Assembly (NCBI GenBank): GCA_963727415.1
Contig: CAVSGF010000003.1
Location: forward strand, 310,001 to 374,000
DNA length: 64,000 bases
Direction: 5' to 3'
Origin: DASQPR01 sp963727415
GTDB taxonomy: Bacteria > Actinomycetota > Actinomycetes > Mycobacteriales > Micromonosporaceae
Numbering within the stretch: the first letter of the stretch is position 1; every line of letters starts with the position of its first letter. Of the stretch, positions 34,025-43,123 are shown one piece after another. The translations under genes and the position numbers were made by a program. The notes beneath the pieces were generated by a model. The model searched no databases. It was not told the DNA's origin and saw only the letters and a program-made list of their open reading frames with translations.

Positions 34025-34696
34025 TTGAAGCTCCTTCTCACGTCCGCGGGTGTCACGAACACGAGCATCCGCGAGGCGCTGGTCGACCTACTGGGCAAGC
34101 CGATCGCCGACGCCAGCGCCCTTTGCATCCCCACCGCACAGTACGGGCACCCCATGGTCGGCCCCGGCGTCAAAGCGTGGCAGTTCATCAGCGGACATTC
34201 CGGCAATCCTATGGTCGACCTGGGCTGGAAGTCCGTCGGCGTGCTGGAACTCACCGCGCTGCCCAGCATCGATGAGAAGCACTGGGTGCCCATGGTCCGG
34301 GAGACGGACGTCCTACTGGTGGCAGGCGGCGACGCCCTCTACCTGTGCCACTGGATTCGGCAGTCCGGCCTAGCGGACCTGGTCCCGTCGCTGAACGAGA
34401 CGGTCTGGGTGGGGCTGAGCGCCGGGAGCATGGTGATGACCCCCAGGATCGGCCAGGACTTCGTCCAGTGGAGATCGCCGAACGGTGACGACGGCACGTT
34501 GGGCATCGTTGACTTCTCAATCTGTCCACACCTTGCCCAGGAGGGCATGCCGGGCAACTCGATGGCCGCGGCGGAACGATGGGCGGCTGGCATCTCTGGT
34601 CCGGCGTACGTGATAGACGACGAGACGGCCATCAAGGTGGTCGACGGCACCGTCGAGATCGTGTCCGAAGGGCATTGGAAGCACCTTGGCTCCTAG
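34025..34696 (+). CDS. Peptidase E-like protein (S51 family)
   Basis: 223 aa starting at TTG 34025, 5 nt after GGGAGG. It shows the PepE fold: LLLTSAGVTNTSIREALVDL, VLLVAGGDALYLCHWIRQSG, then the nucleophile elbow VGLSAGSMVMTP with Ser132, and FSICPHL with the His. S51 peptidases hydrolyse Asp-X dipeptides or act as cyanophycinases. The actinobacterial PepE-like branch is poorly characterised. It stands alone, convergent with the MFS gene. Confidence 0.85.
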   Translation: MKLLLTSAGVTNTSIREALVDLLGKPIADASALCIPTAQYGHPMVGPGVKAWQFISGHSGNPMVDLGWKSVGVLELTALPSIDEKHWVPMVRETDVLLVAGGDALYLCHWIRQSGLADLVPSLNETVWVGLSAGSMVMTPRIGQDFVQWRSPNGDDGTLGIVDFSICPHLAQEGMPGNSMAAAERWAAGISGPAYVIDDETAIKVVDGTVEIVSEGHWKHLGS

Positions 34697-34836
34697 CGGC
34701 CGACGCCGGCCTCGCCCTGACCTGCGAGGAAGCCGTCGATGTCCAGGACGAGCGGTCCCGGCGGGAATCCGCGCGGTCTGGCCGTCGCAGCCGGGCACGT
34801 GCAGTTTCATCTCGGACCGGTGGACGGCTTGTACCG

Positions 34837-36063
34837 CTAGGCACTCGCTCCGACCGGCTCCGCCACCTCAGCCAGCGCATGGGCGGGTGCTGTCCGTCGC
34901 GCGATCACGGGCGCCATCGCACCCATGCCAAGCGCGGCACCAACACCGGCAATGGCACTGAACCACCAGACCACGGCCGGGCTGACATCGGCGTACACGG
35001 CGCTGCCCAAGGCCAGCGCGAGGAAACGCGCGATGCCCCACGTCCACTGAAAGCTGCCCTGGTAGCGGCCCCGAGCATCGATCGGGGCGAGGCTTGCAAC
35101 GATCGTGCCCTGAACGCCGCCGGCGGCGGCTTCGCCGACCGACCAGGCGACCACGGTCGCCGCGTACGACCAGGTGGTGTGTGCCACGCCCGTCAACGCG
35201 ACGCCGACCGCGACCAGCATGCTCGAGCCCATGTACACCGTGATCTGCCCGAACCGGGCCAAGGCGTGCGTTGCGATCGGCTGCAGAATCACCACGAGGA
35301 CCGCGTTGAGCGTGGCCATCAGTCCCAACGTCGTCGCGGACAGGCCGTGATCGCGGATGGCTAGCGGCAGGCAGACCTCGGTGAACGAGTAGATCATCAA
35401 GCCCACGCCGAACAGCGGCAAGATCGCGCGCATCAGCGGATCCCGGCGCACCACTGCGTAACCCTTCCCGCCGGGTGACCCGGCGGCGCGGGAGTGGCCG
35501 CGACGATCGTTGGGTAGCGTCGAGACCACGATCAGGGCGTACGTCAGCGACGTCGCCGCGTCAACCAGGAACAGCAGCCAGTATCCGCGCACCGCGAGGA
35601 ATCCGCCGAGCAGGCCGGCGACCGCCGTACCGATGTTGACTGCCCAGTGGATCAGCGAGAACGCGGCCCGGCGATGTTCCGCCGGTACGACATCGGTCAT
35701 CAACGCGCTCGCGGCCGGCGAGACCGTGGTGCCTGACGCGCTGAGCAGGACTGCCGCGAGCGCCAGCGTGGCCACGTTCGGCGCGATGGACAGAAAGCCC
35801 TGCGCTAGTGCCGTACCGAGCAGCCCGACCAGCATAGTCGGCCGCCGACCGACCCGATCGGCGAGCAGCCCGCCGAGCACTGGTCCGATCAGGTTGCCGG
35901 CGCCGAGGGCACCGAGCACGTACGGGACCTGGGTGGTGCTGATGCCACGCGATCCCAGATAGAAGACGAGAAACGGCGTGACGACGAATCCGAGCCGGTT
36001 AACGACCGTACCGGCGAAGATGATCCAGGCGGCGCGGGGCAGTCCGCCGAAGGTGGTGAGCAT
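34837..36063 (-). CDS. MFS transporter (12 TMS)
   Basis: 408 aa with about 12 hydrophobic segments. Motif A is GGLLADRVGRRPTMLVGLLG. SPAASALMTDVVPAEHRRAA at the fourth segment is typical of DHA1-like exporters. The central loop is short and basic (PNDRRGHSRAAGSPGGK). It shares a divergent promoter region with the DUF5937/ArsR-type regulator, which probably represses it. Substrate unknown. Confidence 0.85.
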   Translation of the reverse strand: MLTTFGGLPRAAWIIFAGTVVNRLGFVVTPFLVFYLGSRGISTTQVPYVLGALGAGNLIGPVLGGLLADRVGRRPTMLVGLLGTALAQGFLSIAPNVATLALAAVLLSASGTTVSPAASALMTDVVPAEHRRAAFSLIHWAVNIGTAVAGLLGGFLAVRGYWLLFLVDAATSLTYALIVVSTLPNDRRGHSRAAGSPGGKGYAVVRRDPLMRAILPLFGVGLMIYSFTEVCLPLAIRDHGLSATTLGLMATLNAVLVVILQPIATHALARFGQITVYMGSSMLVAVGVALTGVAHTTWSYAATVVAWSVGEAAAGGVQGTIVASLAPIDARGRYQGSFQWTWGIARFLALALGSAVYADVSPAVVWWFSAIAGVGAALGMGAMAPVIARRTAPAHALAEVAEPVGASA

Positions 36064-36101
36064 GGTCGGATCATGCGTGGTGACGTACCGTTGGTGCGAT
36101 T

Positions 36102-36121
36102 GATTAAGTCAGGACTGAATC
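36102..36121. promoter_or_regulatory. Imperfect palindrome, candidate ArsR-type operator
   Basis: GATTAAGTC-AG-GACTGAATC (36102-36121) has 9-bp arms with one mismatch. It sits in the 69-bp space between the divergent MFS gene and the regulator when the regulator start is placed at 36133, so it could control both. Confidence 0.5.
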
Positions 36122-36132
36122 TCGGGGGTAGT

Positions 36133-37104
36133 GTGCTTTCCGAACTTGCGTTCTCGGCGGACGACCTGGCGCTGACCAGATTCGCGGTCTCGCCGATGTG
36201 GGAGGTCGTGACCAGCTTCCGGCTGCTCGTGTCGGGGACCGCGCATCCGGTCCACCGGCCCTGGATCGAGCAGGTCCGGCCGCGGATCATCGCGTCCGGA
36301 TTGCACGCGGGCTGGCTCTCCGAGCTCATTCCCGCTCACGGCTACCTACCCGACTTCCTGACACCATTGCCCGGCGACCTGAGCCCGAGCCTCGACGTTG
36401 AGTTGGACGCCATTCGCCGCGCCCCGATCGAGCACGTCCGCGCCGATCTGGAGGTGCTGGGCCGTCGTGGTTCCCGCACCCAGGGGCTGCAGGCCGACCC
36501 GGAATGCCGGTTGCCCAAGCTCGCCCAGGAGATCGAGGCGTACTGGGATCTGGCGATCGCGCCGTACTGGGCGAAGATCCGCGCGTTGCTGGAGGCCGAC
36601 GTGTTTCACCGCGCCCGGCAGGTGGCCGAGCGCGGTGCCGGCCACCTCTTCAACGACCTGCACTCCACGGTGAGCTGGGACGACAACACCCTGCGCCTGG
36701 TCCGCCGGTCCTGTTCGATTACGCGAGGGGCGACGGGGCCTGGCCTGCTGCTTGTCCCGTCCGTTTTCGCCACGTCCGTCCTGACCTGGTCACGTCACCC
36801 GGATTCGCCGCAGGTCGCCTACCCGGCCCGGGGCACCGGGACTCTCTGGGAGCACCGCCCGGTCGCGCGTAGCCAGGCGATCGCCGCGGTCATCGGTCGT
36901 TCCCGCACGATGCTCCTGACCGAACTGGAGGCGCCGGCGTCGACGACGGATCTGGCGCGACGCACCGGTATCTCCGCAGCCGGAGTTTCGCAGCACCTGA
37001 CCGCGTTGCGCGACGCCGGAATGGTCAGCGCACACCGGGCCGGCCATTCCGTCCTCTATGCGCGGACCGCGATTGCAGAATCGCTGCTCACCGCGGCCGC
37101 GTAG
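36133..37104 (+). CDS. ArsR-type regulator with DUF5937 N-terminal domain
   Basis: 323 aa from GTG 36133, with GGGGG upstream. GTG-type starts further 5' would run into the divergent promoter. The first 240 residues match the DUF5937 layout (ELAFSADDLALTRFAVSPMW, AYWDLAIAPYWAKIRALLEA, LLLVPSVFA). The last 80 are an ArsR winged helix (MLLTELEAPASTTDLARRTG, GVSQHLTALRDAGMVSAHRA). The large N-terminal domain is thought to bind a ligand. Most likely a repressor of the divergent MFS exporter. Confidence 0.87.
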   Translation: MLSELAFSADDLALTRFAVSPMWEVVTSFRLLVSGTAHPVHRPWIEQVRPRIIASGLHAGWLSELIPAHGYLPDFLTPLPGDLSPSLDVELDAIRRAPIEHVRADLEVLGRRGSRTQGLQADPECRLPKLAQEIEAYWDLAIAPYWAKIRALLEADVFHRARQVAERGAGHLFNDLHSTVSWDDNTLRLVRRSCSITRGATGPGLLLVPSVFATSVLTWSRHPDSPQVAYPARGTGTLWEHRPVARSQAIAAVIGRSRTMLLTELEAPASTTDLARRTGISAAGVSQHLTALRDAGMVSAHRAGHSVLYARTAIAESLLTAAA

Positions 37105-37423
37105 GGCGCACGGTGTTCTCCTACGGACGGTCACGCAGCTGGCCGGGTGTCGTGCCGAGTACGGCCGCGTACCGTGCGTTGCAGTGTGCGTTCGGTGACG
37201 CCGAGTTCGTGCGCGGTCTCGGCGAGGCGGAGTGGGCATTCATCTGCGCGCACTGCGAGCAATCTGACGAAGCCGCACATCCTCGCTGGTAAACGCCTCG
37301 TCAAAGACTTTCGAGCTTCGCGTCGCGGTCGACCCTCCTGGCGCGCATCAACTCCTGCCTGGTGCGCCGGATCCGCAAGAAGTGCCGACGGCTCCAGGGG
37401 CACGGGTGGCGTGAGAGCGGTCG
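37105..37423. other. Intergenic stretch holding only the regulator remnant
   Basis: Apart from the GlxA-type remnant at 37113-37240, the rest (37241-37423) shows no gene. It separates the convergent ArsR-type and MMPL genes. Confidence 0.5.
37113..37240 (-). pseudogene. Remnant of a GlxA/AraC-type regulator, paralogue of the gene at 47721
   Basis: The minus strand is nearly identical to the last part of the intact GlxA-type gene at 47721-48689. It encodes LRLAETAHELGVTERTLQRT, then jumps to TRPAA-like sequence that corresponds, in another frame, to the final codons GQLRDRP. About 130 bp present in the intact copy are missing. The junction falls exactly at a short repeat, GGCACGACACC in one place and GGCACAACACC in the other. 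There is also one extra G. Homology extends about 12 bp past the stop. Confidence 0.75.
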
Positions 37424-39526
37424 CTATACGGCCGCTATATGCTGCTCGTCCCACTCCTCGACCGGCTCCACGGGTTGGTGCGACAGGCGGCTCGGCCACC
37501 AGAACGGGTGCCCCACGTCGAGCATGAGCGCAGGCACCAGCACGGACCTGACCAGGAACGTATCCAGCAGCACGCCGATGGCCACGAGCACACCGATCTC
37601 GATGAATGCGATCTGCGGCGCCCTGGTCAGTGCTAGGAATGTGGCCGCGAGCACGGTGCCGGCACTCGTGATGACGCCGCCAGTGACCGCGAGCCCGCGC
37701 AGCACGCCGGCCCGGTGGCCGTGCCGGGACACCTCCTGCCTGATCCGCGACACGAGGAAGATGTTGTAGTCCACTCCGAGAGCCACCAGGAACAGGAAGC
37801 CTACGAGCGCTAGTTGCACGTCCATGGCCGGGAACGCGTAAACGTACTGGAACAGCAGCCAGCTCACCCCGAGCGCTGCGAAGAACGACAGCACCACGGT
37901 TATGACGAGCAGCAGCGCGCCCACCACGGCCCGCAGCAGCAGCGCCAGCACGACGAACACGATCGCGAGCACCAGCGGGATGACCGTCCTGCGGTCGTGC
38001 GTCTGGGCTTCCGCCTTGTCCATGTCGAGTGCCGTGGTGCCGCCCACGCGCGCGTTGGGCACCCCGGCCACCGCCGCGCGGATCTGCCGGACGATGTCCT
38101 GTGCGGCCGCACTGTTTGTCGGGCTGGTCAGGATCACGTCGACGCGGGCGAGCGTGCCGTCCGCGGACATCCTGGGGGGCTGAACCGTTGCCACGCCGGG
38201 CAGCCTGGTGACAGCAGCGGCCACCAGAGCTCCCGAGTCGGCGTCTGTGACGACCCGAACTGGGTCGCTCCGCCCGGCCTGGAAGTGGTCGGCCAGCGCC
38301 TGCTGCCCGACTACCGAGCCTGGGTTTCCGACCACCTGGTGATTACTGTCCAAGCCGGTACGCAGCCCTAGCCCGCCCAGCGCAAGTGCGCCGAGGACCG
38401 CGACCGCACCGAGCCACACGAGCCGGGGGCGCCCAAGGATACTGGTGCTCATCCGAGCCCAGGCTGAGGCCCCGGCAAGTGGTGCACCCGAGCGCGGGAT
38501 GCGCGGCCAGAACACCCACCTGCCCAGCACCACGAGCAGAGCCGGCAGTAGCGTGACCATCACGGTCAGGCCGCACAGGATGCAAATGGCCCCCGTTGGC
38601 CCGAGCACGTAGTTGAACCCCATCTTCGCGGTAAGGAGGCACAGCAGGCTAATGCTGACAGTGCCGGCAGAGGCGATAATGGCCGGGCTGGCCCGGTGCA
38701 GCGCCTCCTGCATCGCCACGTGCCGGTCCGGAGTGCGGCGCAACTCCTCGCGATACCGAGCGAGTAGGAGCAACGCGTAGTCGGTGCCGACGCCGAACAC
38801 CAGTACGGTCACCACAGCGGCGTTGCCGGTGTCGAACACCAGCCCTGCGGAGCGGGCCAGCACGAACACCACAGCCTCGGTGAGTAGGAACGCCACGCCG
38901 ACGCTGAGCAGCGGCAACAGCCACAGCACCGGGCTTCGGTACGTCACGAGCAGGATGATCGCTATGACCACGATGGTGATGAGCGTGACCCACGTGGCGT
39001 TGTGCTTCTGGGCATCGCTCGCATCCAGCGCATTGCCGGCCGAGCCGGTGAGGTAGGCCGTCAGCCCCGGCGGCAGGTTGCTCTGCGCGCGCACGCGGAC
39101 CTGACGCGCATCAGCGGGCAGCGTCTTTGCGTCATTGTGCAACGGTACGGTCACCAGCAGCGCCTTGCCATCGGGCGAGGCGATGGACTGGCCGACAGCG
39201 CGGTACGCGGTCGTGGCGAAGATTGTGCGATCGTTGTTCGCCTTCTCGCGGTCTGCCGCCGTGATACCGCCTGGGTCGACGTAAACCACCAAAGCGGTGG
39301 ACACCTGGCCGTCAGGGAACCGATCCATCACCGACTGCACGTAGGTGGAGTCTGTCCCGCGCGGGTACTCCACTGTGGACTTGCTGCTCGCGGCGTCGGA
39401 CAGGTGGCTGGCCAGCGGGAATGCGATCGTGACGACCACGACCCAGACGCCCAGGATGAGCCACTTGGACCGACGGCCTGCGGGAAGCCGGCCGATCCGG
39501 GCGACGGCCGTGCGCATGTGCGCCAT
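37424..39526 (-). CDS. MMPL-family RND transporter
   Basis: 700 aa from ATG 39526, with AAGGGGAG upstream. Twelve membrane segments in the 1+6+5 RND layout with two large extracytoplasmic loops (about residues 45-185 and 390-515). MMPL motifs are seen: VLVFGVGTDYALLLLARYRE in the first half and LVALGVDYNIFLVSRIRQEV in the second, with the proton-relay Asp-Tyr pairs. These exporters move lipids, siderophores or drugs. It is downstream of, and in line with, the NarL-type two-component pair, which likely controls it. Confidence 0.9.
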   Translation of the reverse strand: MAHMRTAVARIGRLPAGRRSKWLILGVWVVVVTIAFPLASHLSDAASSKSTVEYPRGTDSTYVQSVMDRFPDGQVSTALVVYVDPGGITAADREKANNDRTIFATTAYRAVGQSIASPDGKALLVTVPLHNDAKTLPADARQVRVRAQSNLPPGLTAYLTGSAGNALDASDAQKHNATWVTLITIVVIAIILLVTYRSPVLWLLPLLSVGVAFLLTEAVVFVLARSAGLVFDTGNAAVVTVLVFGVGTDYALLLLARYREELRRTPDRHVAMQEALHRASPAIIASAGTVSISLLCLLTAKMGFNYVLGPTGAICILCGLTVMVTLLPALLVVLGRWVFWPRIPRSGAPLAGASAWARMSTSILGRPRLVWLGAVAVLGALALGGLGLRTGLDSNHQVVGNPGSVVGQQALADHFQAGRSDPVRVVTDADSGALVAAAVTRLPGVATVQPPRMSADGTLARVDVILTSPTNSAAAQDIVRQIRAAVAGVPNARVGGTTALDMDKAEAQTHDRRTVIPLVLAIVFVVLALLLRAVVGALLLVITVVLSFFAALGVSWLLFQYVYAFPAMDVQLALVGFLFLVALGVDYNIFLVSRIRQEVSRHGHRAGVLRGLAVTGGVITSAGTVLAATFLALTRAPQIAFIEIGVLVAIGVLLDTFLVRSVLVPALMLDVGHPFWWPSRLSHQPVEPVEEWDEQHIAAV

Positions 39527-39756
39527 ACCACTCCCCTTTCGTGTAAGCACGCTCCTTATCGTTCTGGGTTGAGACTTGTGTTCTCCAGCGTGCCAACACC
39601 CGAGCGCGGGGTACGGCTAGCCACACCCTTAACCGGACATGGCCGCAAGCGTCACTCGGGATACGCGAAGTAGGCGGTACCCGGACGATTTGCCGATCGT
39701 GAGAACGGTACGTCACCTGCCCGCTACTCGTACCGGATGCCGCTAGCCAGACTCGC

Positions 39757-40413
39757 TCACGATTGCAGGTACCGAAGGACGGCCAAGACGCGGCGGTGGT
39801 CGGCGTCCGAGGGTGGCAGGCCGAGCTTGCTGAAGATGTTGCCGATGTGCTTCTCCACGGCGCGCTCCGAGATCACGAGCATGGCAGCGATGGCGTTGTT
39901 GGAACGGCCCTCGGCCATGAGCGCGAGGACCTCACGCTCGCGCGCCGTGAGATTGCCCAGGGCATCGGCCTGGCGGCTGGCCCGCAACAGCCGGCTGATG
40001 ACCTCGGGATCGAGGACGGTGCCGCCGCGGGCTACCCGAGCAAGCACGTCGAGGAACTCGTTGACGTCGGCTACGCGGTCCTTCAGCAGGTACCCGACGC
40101 CCGCAGCGTTCCGCTGGGCGGACACGCCGAGGAGTTCGGCCGCGTAGCTGGTCTCCACGTACTGGGAGAACACCAGGACCGGGAATCCCGGATGCCGTTC
40201 GCGGATCGCCACAGCTGCGCGCAGCCCCTCGTCGGTGTGCGTGGGCGGCATACGCACGTCGACCACAGCGATGTCGAGACGGTGCTCGGCGACGGCTGCC
40301 TTCAGTGCTTCGGCGTCGCCCACAGCGGCCACGACCTCGTGCCCCCGGTCGGCGAGCACCTCGCTCAGCCCGGCGCGGATGACGGCGGCATCCTCGGCGA
40401 TCACGATGCGCAT
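39757..40413 (-). CDS. NarL/LuxR-family response regulator
   Basis: 218 aa. Receiver with E7-D8, phospho-acceptor Asp52 in VVDVRMPP, and Lys in YLLKDRV. The LuxR-type HTH is at the C-terminus (LTAREREVLALMAEGRSNNA then AVEKHIGNIFSKLGL). It starts 20 bp after the stop of the histidine kinase gene, and the MMPL gene follows 230 bp downstream on the same strand, so control of export is the natural guess. Confidence 0.9.
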   Translation of the reverse strand: MRIVIAEDAAVIRAGLSEVLADRGHEVVAAVGDAEALKAAVAEHRLDIAVVDVRMPPTHTDEGLRAAVAIRERHPGFPVLVFSQYVETSYAAELLGVSAQRNAAGVGYLLKDRVADVNEFLDVLARVARGGTVLDPEVISRLLRASRQADALGNLTAREREVLALMAEGRSNNAIAAMLVISERAVEKHIGNIFSKLGLPPSDADHRRVLAVLRYLQS

Positions 40414-40432
40414 GGCGTATTGCGCACCCCTC

Positions 40433-41821
40433 TCATGGCTGTTCGGAAAGGTACAGCGTGACGACCGTAGGGCCGCCACCGGGGCTGTCCACCTCAAGCC
40501 GGCCGTCTACCGTACGCACGCGGTCGGCAAGCCCGCGCAGGCCGGTGCCGTTGGCGAGAGCAGCGCCGCCCACGCCGTCGTCGCGTACACGGATCCGTAG
40601 CTGCCCTGGTAGCTGCGCCGCCTCGAGCCGCACATGCCGGGCGTGGCTGTGCTTCGCCGCGTTGGTAAGCAGCTCAGCCACGCAGAAGTACGCGATGATC
40701 TCTATGCTATGCGACGGGCGACGCGGGATGTCCACGTCGACCTCGACCGGTATTTCGCTGCGCCTGGCCAGCTCAGGCAGCGCGCTGGCCAGGCCCTCGT
40801 CGAGCACCGGCGGGTAGATGCCGTGCGCCAGGTCGCGCAGCTCATTGATGGCCTGCTTGGCGATCTGGTGCGCCGTGTTCACAAGCTGATAAGCGCGCTC
40901 GACGTCGGGCGCGGTCCGGCCGTCCAGCTTCTCCTTAGCCAGGCCAAGCTTCATGGCCACGGCCACGATCCGGGCCTGCGCGCCGTCGTGCAGGTCGCGC
41001 TCGATACGGCGCAGCCGCTCCGCGGAGTCGTCAATGGCCAGCGCCCGAGTCCGCTCGAGGTCACGCACCCGCTCGGACAACGAGGTCGGGCCGAGCATTG
41101 TGGCGATGAGCCAACGGTCGAAAACCAGCGCGGCCCGCGTGGCCCAAGGCGCGACCAGCAGGCACACCACACCCATGGCCGTGACGAACAATGTGCCCGC
41201 CATGGTCTCAATGGAGAAGTGGCCAAGCGGGAACGGCACCTCAATCACCGATTCCCGCCGATCCGCGCTGGAGTTCCAGTAGGTGAACCGGTGAAACGTC
41301 GCCCACCAGAGGGGGTATGTCAGGTAGTAGCTTCCCACCAGCCAGCAGAACATCGACACGACACCCGCCAGCACGGCCGCCGGTAGCTTCAGCACGAGGT
41401 ACGCCCGGGCTCGCCACCCCACCACGTCGGTCAGGCTGGAACGGACCCAGCCGAGGATACCGGCGCCGTGCTCGAGCGGATCTGGCTCGGTGACGTGCAT
41501 GTCCAACAGCCGTCGCGCGAGGCGCCGGTGCAGGGCACCGAACCAGCGGACTCCGTACGTAGAAGCGCTGATCAGCACGAGCCCGGCCACCGCTATCGCG
41601 AAGTAGGCTCCAACGCCCACGGTCACGACGGTGAACACGAAACCAGCCACGGCCAGCGGCACGCTCAGCATCGCGTACCCGAATTCGGCCCGTGCCCACC
41701 GGCTGAACGGAGCCCGCGCGACCGCGCCTGCGATCCGTCCGGCCCTGCTGCTGGACACGCGCACGTCGGGGACTCCGGGAGCGGTCGGGTCGGGCGGGTG
41801 GCCGACGCTGGAAGTGGTCAT
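40433..41821 (-). CDS. NarL-type sensor histidine kinase with membrane sensor domain
   Basis: 462 aa from ATG 41821, preceded by GAGAGGA. Residues about 50-265 form a four-helix membrane sensor domain (PF13796-like: VPLAVAGFVFTVVTVGVGAY, VLAGVVSMFCWLVGSYYLTY). The HisKA_3 dimerisation motif is RRIERDLHDGAQARIVAVAM with the phospho-acceptor His, followed by the ATPase (CVAELLTNAAKHSHA, VRDDGVGGA, GTGLRGLADR). First gene of the kinase-regulator-MMPL group. Confidence 0.9.
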   Translation of the reverse strand: MTTSSVGHPPDPTAPGVPDVRVSSSRAGRIAGAVARAPFSRWARAEFGYAMLSVPLAVAGFVFTVVTVGVGAYFAIAVAGLVLISASTYGVRWFGALHRRLARRLLDMHVTEPDPLEHGAGILGWVRSSLTDVVGWRARAYLVLKLPAAVLAGVVSMFCWLVGSYYLTYPLWWATFHRFTYWNSSADRRESVIEVPFPLGHFSIETMAGTLFVTAMGVVCLLVAPWATRAALVFDRWLIATMLGPTSLSERVRDLERTRALAIDDSAERLRRIERDLHDGAQARIVAVAMKLGLAKEKLDGRTAPDVERAYQLVNTAHQIAKQAINELRDLAHGIYPPVLDEGLASALPELARRSEIPVEVDVDIPRRPSHSIEIIAYFCVAELLTNAAKHSHARHVRLEAAQLPGQLRIRVRDDGVGGAALANGTGLRGLADRVRTVDGRLEVDSPGGGPTVVTLYLSEQP

Positions 41822-42037
41822 GCATCGATCCTCTCGACCAGTCAGCGTGAGATCCACCGTGGCACTACCCGGGTTCCAGTACGGCCTGCCCCACCACCGG
41901 CCCGGGCGCCTCCGCCACCAAACCACCGTCCTGCAACGACAGTTGTACAGCCCGAAGGTCCGGCTCACTCCGGCCGAGCGCCCACCTTAAGTACCCGTGT
42001 CACCGATCAGAATTACGAGACCGCGTCGAATGCCTTA

Positions 42038-43099
42038 GAGCCTGGTAAATAAGGGGTTCCGGGCGGTCGGCTGCCTGCGGCGGGATCGATGATCGCGGCG
42101 TGGCGGCGTGACATGTGGAAGGGCCTTCGGTACGAGCAAGGTGACTAAACCAGTGCGACCGAAGGCCCAACCCTGTCTGTATACCTTGTCGCTGGCGTCG
42201 CCGCACCTGGCACGCCTGCCACTCTCGACGATCATCTACCGACCGGCCGTCCGCGGCACTACCCGTCGGACACCACCGACGCGGAGTGGCGGATCCTCGC
42301 CCCGCACGTGCCGGCCGGAACCGGGCGAGGCCGTCCGATCATCTACCCCCGCCGGGACGTGGTCGACGCGATCCGCTACCTCGACCGCACCGGCTGCCAG
42401 TGGGACGCGCTACCTGCAGATTTCCCGCACTACAAGCTTGTCTACCACTACTTCAAGACCTGGACCGGCGACGGGACCCTCAACCGCATGCACAACAGCC
42501 TGCGTGAACAGGTTCGTGCCGAGGTCGAGGACCGCGACCGGCAGCCGTCGGCCGCGGTGGTTGACTCCCAGTCGGTACGGGGCGCAGAGACCGTCGGTCG
42601 GCCAGGGCGTGGGTATGACGCGGGCAAGAAGACCAACGGCCGTAAACGCCACATCGCCGTGGACACCTGCGGACTGCTGCTCGCTGTCCTAGTCACCGGC
42701 GCACAGGTGCAAGACCGCGACGGTGGCCGGACACTGCTGTGGGCGCTTCGCACCTGCTTGCCCACGATCAGCCTGGTCTGGGCCGACAGCGGCTACGCCG
42801 GCAAACTCGTCGCCTGGGCCCATACCCAGCTCGGACTGGCCTTGACGATCGTGGCCAAACTCGCTGGGCAGACCACATTCGTCGTGCTGCACCGCAGATG
42901 GTGCGTGGAACGCACCTTCTCCTGGATCAACCGGTGCCGCCGCACCGTCCGCGACTACGAACGGCTGCCCGCCCACCACGCCGCGATGGTCCAATGGGCC
43001 ATGGTGATCGTGATGACCCGACGCCTCGCCCGACACCAAGCCACCGTACGGGCCAAACCACCGCCCCACCAGACCGCTGAACCCTTATTTACCAGGCTC
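42038..43099 (+). mobile_element. IS5-family (IS427-like) insertion sequence, 1062 bp
   Basis: Terminal inverted repeats are GAGCCTGGTAAATAAGGGG at the left and the complement of GAACCCTTATTTACCAGGCTC at the right; the left has one extra G. It is flanked by TTA on both sides (42035-42037 and 43100-43102), a 3-bp target duplication typical for this group. It sits inside the left target copy of the neighbouring IS4-like element, so it arrived later. Confidence 0.9.
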
Positions 43100-43123
43100 T
43101 TAAAGGCAATGCCAGGAAGATAA
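42308..43123 (+). CDS. IS5-family DDE transposase
   Basis: 271 aa from GTG 42308, but the frame is open and protein-like from about 42170 (DDHLPTGRPRHYPSDTTDAE then WRILAPHVP) without any ATG/GTG/TTG. The true start may be a rare codon or involve a frameshift from the ORF that begins GTG CGA CCG AAG. Catalytic residues: Asp in AVVDSQSVRG, Asp in VWADSGYAG, Glu in WCVERTFSWINRCRR. The frame reads through the right inverted repeat and ends at a TAA in the neighbouring IS4-like element (43121-43123), so the last eight or so residues come from flanking DNA. Confidence 0.85.
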   Translation: MPAGTGRGRPIIYPRRDVVDAIRYLDRTGCQWDALPADFPHYKLVYHYFKTWTGDGTLNRMHNSLREQVRAEVEDRDRQPSAAVVDSQSVRGAETVGRPGRGYDAGKKTNGRKRHIAVDTCGLLLAVLVTGAQVQDRDGGRTLLWALRTCLPTISLVWADSGYAGKLVAWAHTQLGLALTIVAKLAGQTTFVVLHRRWCVERTFSWINRCRRTVRDYERLPAHHAAMVQWAMVIVMTRRLARHQATVRAKPPPHQTAEPLFTRLLKAMPGR

